Assembly: GCA_016550425.1 (NCBI GenBank)
Contig: JABXGS010000266.1
Span: 1 to 9,248, forward strand
Reading direction: 5' to 3'
DNA from: an archaeon
Lineage (GTDB): Archaea > Asgardarchaeota > Hermodarchaeia > Hermodarchaeales > Hermodarchaeaceae
DNA length: 9,248 bases
The notes beneath the pieces were generated by a model. That model saw only the letters and a program-made list of their open reading frames with translations, had not been told where the DNA came from and searched no databases. Made by a program: the position numbers and the translations under genes. Positions 6,320 to 9,248 of this stretch are shown here, piece after piece. Every line of letters starts with the position of its first letter. Within the stretch, counting starts at the first letter, position 1.

Positions 6320-7603
6320 GTGCAAGATACTGTATGTTGTGGCTGTTCAGTCGTCTGTGATGACGTGGCAGTATCAGTTAAAAAAGCCAGCTTGCAATCC
6401 TTAGGCCTCTGCAGACTCGGTCATGAGTATTGTAGCTCGATATTCAGTAAAGCACGACTTACATATCCTTTGATGAAAACGGGTGATGGAAAACCGAAAT
6501 TAACAACCATGAAGAAAGCCTTGGAGAAAGCTACAGAGCTCCTTCATGAAAGCAAAAGACCATTGTTAATCGGGTGGTCAAATAGTACAACCGAAGCGAT
6601 CACCTGTGGATTGGACATCGCTCAACATAAGAGAGGAGTATTCGATAGCACCGCGAGCTTCGAATACGGGGCCCTTCTAGAATTTGGCTTGCATGGGGGT
6701 GAATCAGAAAAAACCTCATTGGATACTGTACGGGATTTTGCCGACCACATAGTCTATTGGGGAGTCAACCCAGCAGAAAGCCACCATCGTCATGCCAGTC
6801 GATACACAGTGTTTCCCAAAGGCAAGAATATCCCAGAAGGTCGTGAAAGTCGTGTGGTATCAGTGATTGATATTCGAGATACAGAATCCATGCGATTAGC
6901 AAACCATCAACTGATTCTTTCCCCTTCCACGGGCGACGAGGAATTTCTGAATTTACTTATCGCTGAACTCGATGGAACTCGCGAACACCTACCTGATAAA
7001 ATTGGAGGAGTGCCTGCTATTGAGTTTCTCAGTTTTAGTAAACAACTTCGAGAAGCAAGTTATGTAGCCTTATTTTATGGCAATGGTTTACTGCATTCAC
7101 CGAACACTCGACGCATTCTACCGCTACTTGCCAAGGTGAATGGCCTTCTCAATCGAAACCAGCACCGATGCTGGACATTACCGATGATAGCATACTGCAA
7201 TACGATTGGAGCGGTGAAAGCTAGTCTAAAAGTGGCGAAGATACCATTTGCCATTGATTTTCACTCAAAATCAGGAAAATCACTGCCATCGATTTTCTCT
7301 GAAATCCGGGACACTAAATTTGATTGTGTGGTAATTGTGGGTTGGGATGCATTGAGCCTGTTACCAGGACCTATTGCCAAAGCCCTCACGAATCTTCCTA
7401 TAATAGCTTTGTCGACTCATCCGACTTTAACAACACAAAAAGCAAGCGTTGTTTTTCCAACAGCCCTAACAGGTGCAGAAGCAGCAGGCACCGTTCATCG
7501 CATGGACGGAACAACAATATCTCTTCAACCTTTCAAAGTACCACCTAAAGGTATTCTCACAGAAGAAGCACTTTTAACGCAACTTCTTGAAAACCTCACC
7601 TAG
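6320..7603 (+). CDS. fwdB: FwdB-like protein (formylmethanofuran dehydrogenase subunit B family) with altered metal-ligand position
   Basis: 427 residues, the usual FwdB length. The GTG at 6320 is the only start that keeps the N-terminal cysteines, since a TGA lies in frame at 6305; GAAGGGA is 7 bases upstream. The N terminus has the FwdB [4Fe-4S] pattern C6-x2-C9-x3-C13-D-D with C31 (CRLG). A later block, YWGVNP (146-151) followed by H155, RH (157-158) and SRY (160-162), is a strong FwdB signature. FwdB is the molybdopterin/tungstopterin subunit that reduces CO2 to formate in the cytoplasm for formyl-methanofuran synthesis. In the canonical family a Cys or Sec in a motif like S-V-C-H-G binds the metal; the aligned segment here is S113-F-E-Y-G117, with Glu115 in that place. 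The fwdD gene, whose product completes the pterin site, is not in the window. It may be a true dehydrogenase subunit with an unusual ligand, or a family member with a changed role. Confidence 0.85.
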   Translation: MQDTVCCGCSVVCDDVAVSVKKASLQSLGLCRLGHEYCSSIFSKARLTYPLMKTGDGKPKLTTMKKALEKATELLHESKRPLLIGWSNSTTEAITCGLDIAQHKRGVFDSTASFEYGALLEFGLHGGESEKTSLDTVRDFADHIVYWGVNPAESHHRHASRYTVFPKGKNIPEGRESRVVSVIDIRDTESMRLANHQLILSPSTGDEEFLNLLIAELDGTREHLPDKIGGVPAIEFLSFSKQLREASYVALFYGNGLLHSPNTRRILPLLAKVNGLLNRNQHRCWTLPMIAYCNTIGAVKASLKVAKIPFAIDFHSKSGKSLPSIFSEIRDTKFDCVVIVGWDALSLLPGPIAKALTNLPIIALSTHPTLTTQKASVVFPTALTGAEAAGTVHRMDGTTISLQPFKVPPKGILTEEALLTQLLENLT

Positions 7604-7633
7604 CCGGATTTTCGATAATTGGTAAGCCTTTAA

Positions 7634-7665
7634 GCACCCATAAACAAGTACACGAGTAAGGGTGC
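7634..7665 (+). promoter_or_regulatory. Inverted repeat GCACCC/GGGTGC covering the cooC ribosome binding site
   Basis: GCACCC (7634-7639) and GGGTGC (7660-7665) can pair around a 20-base loop. The right arm contains the GGTG (7661-7664) that lies 7 bases before the ATG at 7672, so the hairpin would mask the ribosome binding site. A similar arrangement, also beginning AAGCACC, precedes the next gene. This could couple translation to ribosome traffic or simply be chance complementarity to a GGTG motif. Confidence 0.4.
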
Positions 7666-7671
7666 GCAAAA

Positions 7672-8466
7672 ATGAAAATTGCAGTTGCTGGGAAAGGCGG
7701 AGTAGGCAAAACCCTCATTGCTGGAACTCTGGCTCGATTCCTTGGAAGAGAAAATATCAAAGTATTAGCTGTTGATGCAGATCCCACACCAACTTTAGCA
7801 ACGACCCTAGGCATCCCTCAGGAGATTGCTTCAAAGATTGTACCTTTGACTGAAAACGACGAACTCGTTGAGGAACGCACGGGCATGGACAAAAAGACTT
7901 ACGGTGGAATGTTTAAACTCAATCCGCATGTCTCTGACTTGGCTGAAAAATATGGTATTGCAGGTCCTGATAACACAACCCTTCTTGTCGCAGGAACAGT
8001 TACGATAGGTGGATCAGGTTGCATGTGCCCTGCAGGAGCTATGCTTAAGGCACTCATCCGATACCTCATTGTGGGCACTGATGAAGCCTTTGTAATGGAC
8101 CTCGAAGCAGGCATCGAGAATCTCGGTCGTGGTACATCCCGAGGAATGGATGCTCTTATTGCAGTGGTTGAACCAGGACAGACCTCCATTAATACAGTGC
8201 AACGAATTCAGAAATTAGCTAAAGATATCGGGGTTGACACTATTTTTGCCGTTGGAAATAAAGTGATGGATGAAATGGACCAATCCACTATCGAAGAAAC
8301 TCTACAAGCGATGGATATCCCCCTCTTGACCATCGTACCCTTTGACCAAGCCATCCGTCATGCTAATCTGAAAGGTGAAGCCCCTATTGATTTCGCACCA
8401 GAATCCCCTGCTATTCAATCTATTAAGGCGATGATTCCCGAACTGCGCCGTCGCTTAAATAGCTAA
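7672..8466 (+). CDS. cooC: CooC-type P-loop ATPase for nickel insertion (CO dehydrogenase maturation)
   Basis: 264 residues. It opens with a deviant Walker A loop, GKGGVGKT (residues 7-14, signature lysine K8 and K13). Next come the second nucleotide-binding segment with DADP (35-38), the C-M-C motif (C117, C119) that in CooC dimers binds nickel or zinc, and a switch II region with D143-L-E-A-G and GRGT (152-155). Length and motif order match CooC/AcsF of the MinD/SIMIBI class. These ATPases drive maturation of the nickel centre of CO dehydrogenase and acetyl-CoA synthase in the cytoplasm. No CO dehydrogenase gene is in the window, so the client is inferred. The gene lies 68 bases after the fwdB-like gene in the same direction, with GGTG before the ATG. 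Archaeal genomes often carry several CooC paralogs, and a paralog serving another metalloenzyme cannot be excluded. Confidence 0.9.
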   Translation: MKIAVAGKGGVGKTLIAGTLARFLGRENIKVLAVDADPTPTLATTLGIPQEIASKIVPLTENDELVEERTGMDKKTYGGMFKLNPHVSDLAEKYGIAGPDNTTLLVAGTVTIGGSGCMCPAGAMLKALIRYLIVGTDEAFVMDLEAGIENLGRGTSRGMDALIAVVEPGQTSINTVQRIQKLAKDIGVDTIFAVGNKVMDEMDQSTIEETLQAMDIPLLTIVPFDQAIRHANLKGEAPIDFAPESPAIQSIKAMIPELRRRLNS

Positions 8467-8467
8467 A

Positions 8468-8502
8468 GCACCAAAGCATTTCAAGGAACCCTTTGCTGGT
8501 GC
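8468..8502 (+). promoter_or_regulatory. Hairpin GCACCAAAG/CTTT-GCT-GGTGC covering the methyltransferase ribosome binding site
   Basis: GCACC (8468-8472) can pair with GGTGC (8498-8502), and the adjacent AAAG (8473-8476) with CTTT (8491-8494), leaving a GCT bulge. This fills the whole 37-base gap after cooC. The GGTG (8498-8501) is the likely ribosome binding site for ATG 8504 or, better spaced, ATG 8507. It resembles the hairpin before cooC. Confidence 0.4.
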
Positions 8503-8503
8503 C

Positions 8504-9130
8504 ATGATGCAAATTCACCTCTTGGTCCCCTGGATAAACCTGAATTTCCTTTTTGTAAGTTTGATCATGTTTGTTGTACCCTACATAGTAAGTCTGATGC
8601 CTGCTAAGTTGGCGGAAAACCGTGGAGATGACGCCTGGAAGTTGTGTAAACGCCTTCGAGCTATTGGCACTCTTTTCATGGTGATCGCCCTCTTCAACAT
8701 GGCGCTTTGGATTTGGTTTCCAGTGCCATTACTAGCCTGGATAATCAATCCGACTCCATGGATTGGGATTATCCTCAGCATCGTCGTCTTTGTTGTTCCC
8801 ATCCCTATCTGGTGGAAAGGGATGAGGGATTCAGGTTCCGAATGCTATGAACCATCGAAGCAATCGCAGATGTTTGGAGGTATTTATAACCACATTCGTC
8901 ACCCGCAAACACTCGGTGAAATTAGCTGGTTCATTGCCATTCCACTTTTTGTTAACTCCTTATTCCTGCTAATTGTAAGTCTTGTTTTTTTCCTCTTTTA
9001 TATCCCAATTATGATTCATGTGGAAGAACAGGACCTGATTCGCCGGTTTGGTGATGCGTATCGAAAATATCAAAAACGTACGGGTGCCCTCTTCCCTAAA
9101 CTAGGAAAATCCCACAAACAAGAGTGTTGA
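8504..9130 (+). CDS. Integral membrane methyltransferase of the isoprenylcysteine carboxylmethyltransferase (ICMT/PEMT-like) family
   Basis: 208 residues with hydrophobic segments at about 8-31, 53-74, 85-104 and 140-170, the last probably a helical hairpin. The C-terminal half has the family signature: G-x-Y-N-H-I-R-H-P-x-x-L-G-E (126-139), a later acidic pair before a Leu (E174, E175, L178), and FGDAYRKYQ (182-190) ending near a conserved F-P (197-198). These residues form the S-adenosylmethionine site at the membrane face in ICMT-type enzymes. Bacterial and archaeal members methylate varied, mostly unknown lipids or small molecules, so the substrate is unknown. ATG 8507 is spaced better from GGTG (8498-8501) than ATG 8504; the difference is one residue. 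The gene is 37 bases after cooC and 8 bases before a second, similar membrane gene, so it is probably cotranscribed, though a link to C1 metabolism is not evident. Confidence 0.82.
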   Translation: MMQIHLLVPWINLNFLFVSLIMFVVPYIVSLMPAKLAENRGDDAWKLCKRLRAIGTLFMVIALFNMALWIWFPVPLLAWIINPTPWIGIILSIVVFVVPIPIWWKGMRDSGSECYEPSKQSQMFGGIYNHIRHPQTLGEISWFIAIPLFVNSLFLLIVSLVFFLFYIPIMIHVEEQDLIRRFGDAYRKYQKRTGALFPKLGKSHKQEC

Positions 9131-9138
9131 ACAAAAAA

Positions 9139-9248
9139 ATGTCTGTAGTAGCCTGGATAAATTTTCTGATTTTGAACCTTGTAACCGTAATGTGTTGGTG
9201 GCTTTATATTCGAAGCGTCCAGCCATACACTCGCGCACAACGCTTTGG
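9139..9248 (+). CDS. N-terminal part of a second, paralogous membrane protein (cut by the window edge)
   Basis: ATG 9139 opens a frame that runs to the right edge without a stop (36 codons). It encodes a hydrophobic helix (about residues 6-23) and then a basic segment. Aligned without gaps to residues 9-41 of the preceding methyltransferase-like protein, it shares the V-x-W-I-N start and, over the next 29 residues, identical residues that include M, Y, I, S, P, A and G in register. It is therefore probably a tandem paralog. It begins 8 bases after the previous stop; no strong ribosome binding site is visible, and translational coupling is likely. The family signature would lie beyond the window, so the call rests on this short match and on position. 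Confidence 0.6.
   Translation, partial: MSVVAWINFLILNLVTVMCWWLYIRSVQPYTRAQRF

Noticed and set aside
6320..7603. Selenocysteine insertion in the fwdB-like gene
   Set aside because: No in-frame TGA occurs; the expected Cys/Sec site is a GAA Glu codon.
7604..7671. Intrinsic terminator between the fwdB-like gene and cooC
   Set aside because: The GCACCC/GGGTGC hairpin is not followed by a T-run and instead overlaps the cooC ribosome binding site.
1..9248. CRISPR arrays, insertion sequences, phage or integrase genes
   Set aside because: No regularly spaced repeats, terminal inverted repeats with a transposase, or recombinase motifs were seen on either strand.

Overview
The window reads as a stretch of an archaeal chromosome. 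Shine-Dalgarno-like sequences of the archaeal GGTGA type precede most plus-strand genes and hdrA, GTG and TTG starts occur, and the gene content is that of the archaeal C1/Hdr energy metabolism (FwdF, FwdB, HdrA-MvhD, CooC). A secreted beta-propeller joined through a membrane helix to zinc fingers of the RING/PHD cross-brace type makes an Asgard archaeon (for example a Thorarchaeia-like lineage) my best guess. That is inference: no rRNA or marker gene is present, and no methanogenesis gene (mcr, mtr) is visible.

Layout. The left half is on the minus strand, read from about 5637 down to 1: an HdrA fused at its C terminus to an MvhD domain (3196-5637), a membrane protein with a seven-bladed propeller outside and zinc fingers inside (1424-3127), a 265-base non-coding gap, and an eight-cluster polyferredoxin of the FwdF type (1-1158, running off the left edge). 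The right half is on the plus strand, read from 5816: a three-cluster Fe-S protein (5816-6283), a FwdB-like protein (6320-7603), a CooC-type nickel-insertion ATPase (7672-8466), and two adjacent membrane proteins of the isoprenylcysteine-methyltransferase type (8504-9130 and 9139-end, the second cut by the right edge). The two halves diverge from a 170-180-base intergenic region (5638/5647-5815) that carries a 10-base direct repeat.

How they may work together. In methanogens, HdrA, the polyferredoxin FwdF, small Fe-S subunits and FwdB form an electron path between flavin-based bifurcation and CO2 reduction to formyl-methanofuran. Here the electron-transfer pieces and one FwdB-like protein are collected, but HdrB, HdrC and the other Fwd subunits (A, C, D) are absent from the window. 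The FwdB-like protein also appears to carry Glu where the Mo/W-ligand Cys/Sec normally sits. The locus is therefore either part of a larger split Fwd/Hdr system or a modified electron-transfer module with a non-canonical FwdB. The CooC gene points to a nickel enzyme, most likely CO dehydrogenase/acetyl-CoA synthase, encoded elsewhere.

The items most worth a second look are the propeller-membrane-zinc-finger protein, the FwdB-like protein with the substituted metal ligand, the basic tail on HdrA, and the paired hairpins that could mask ribosome binding sites inside the plus-strand gene cluster.
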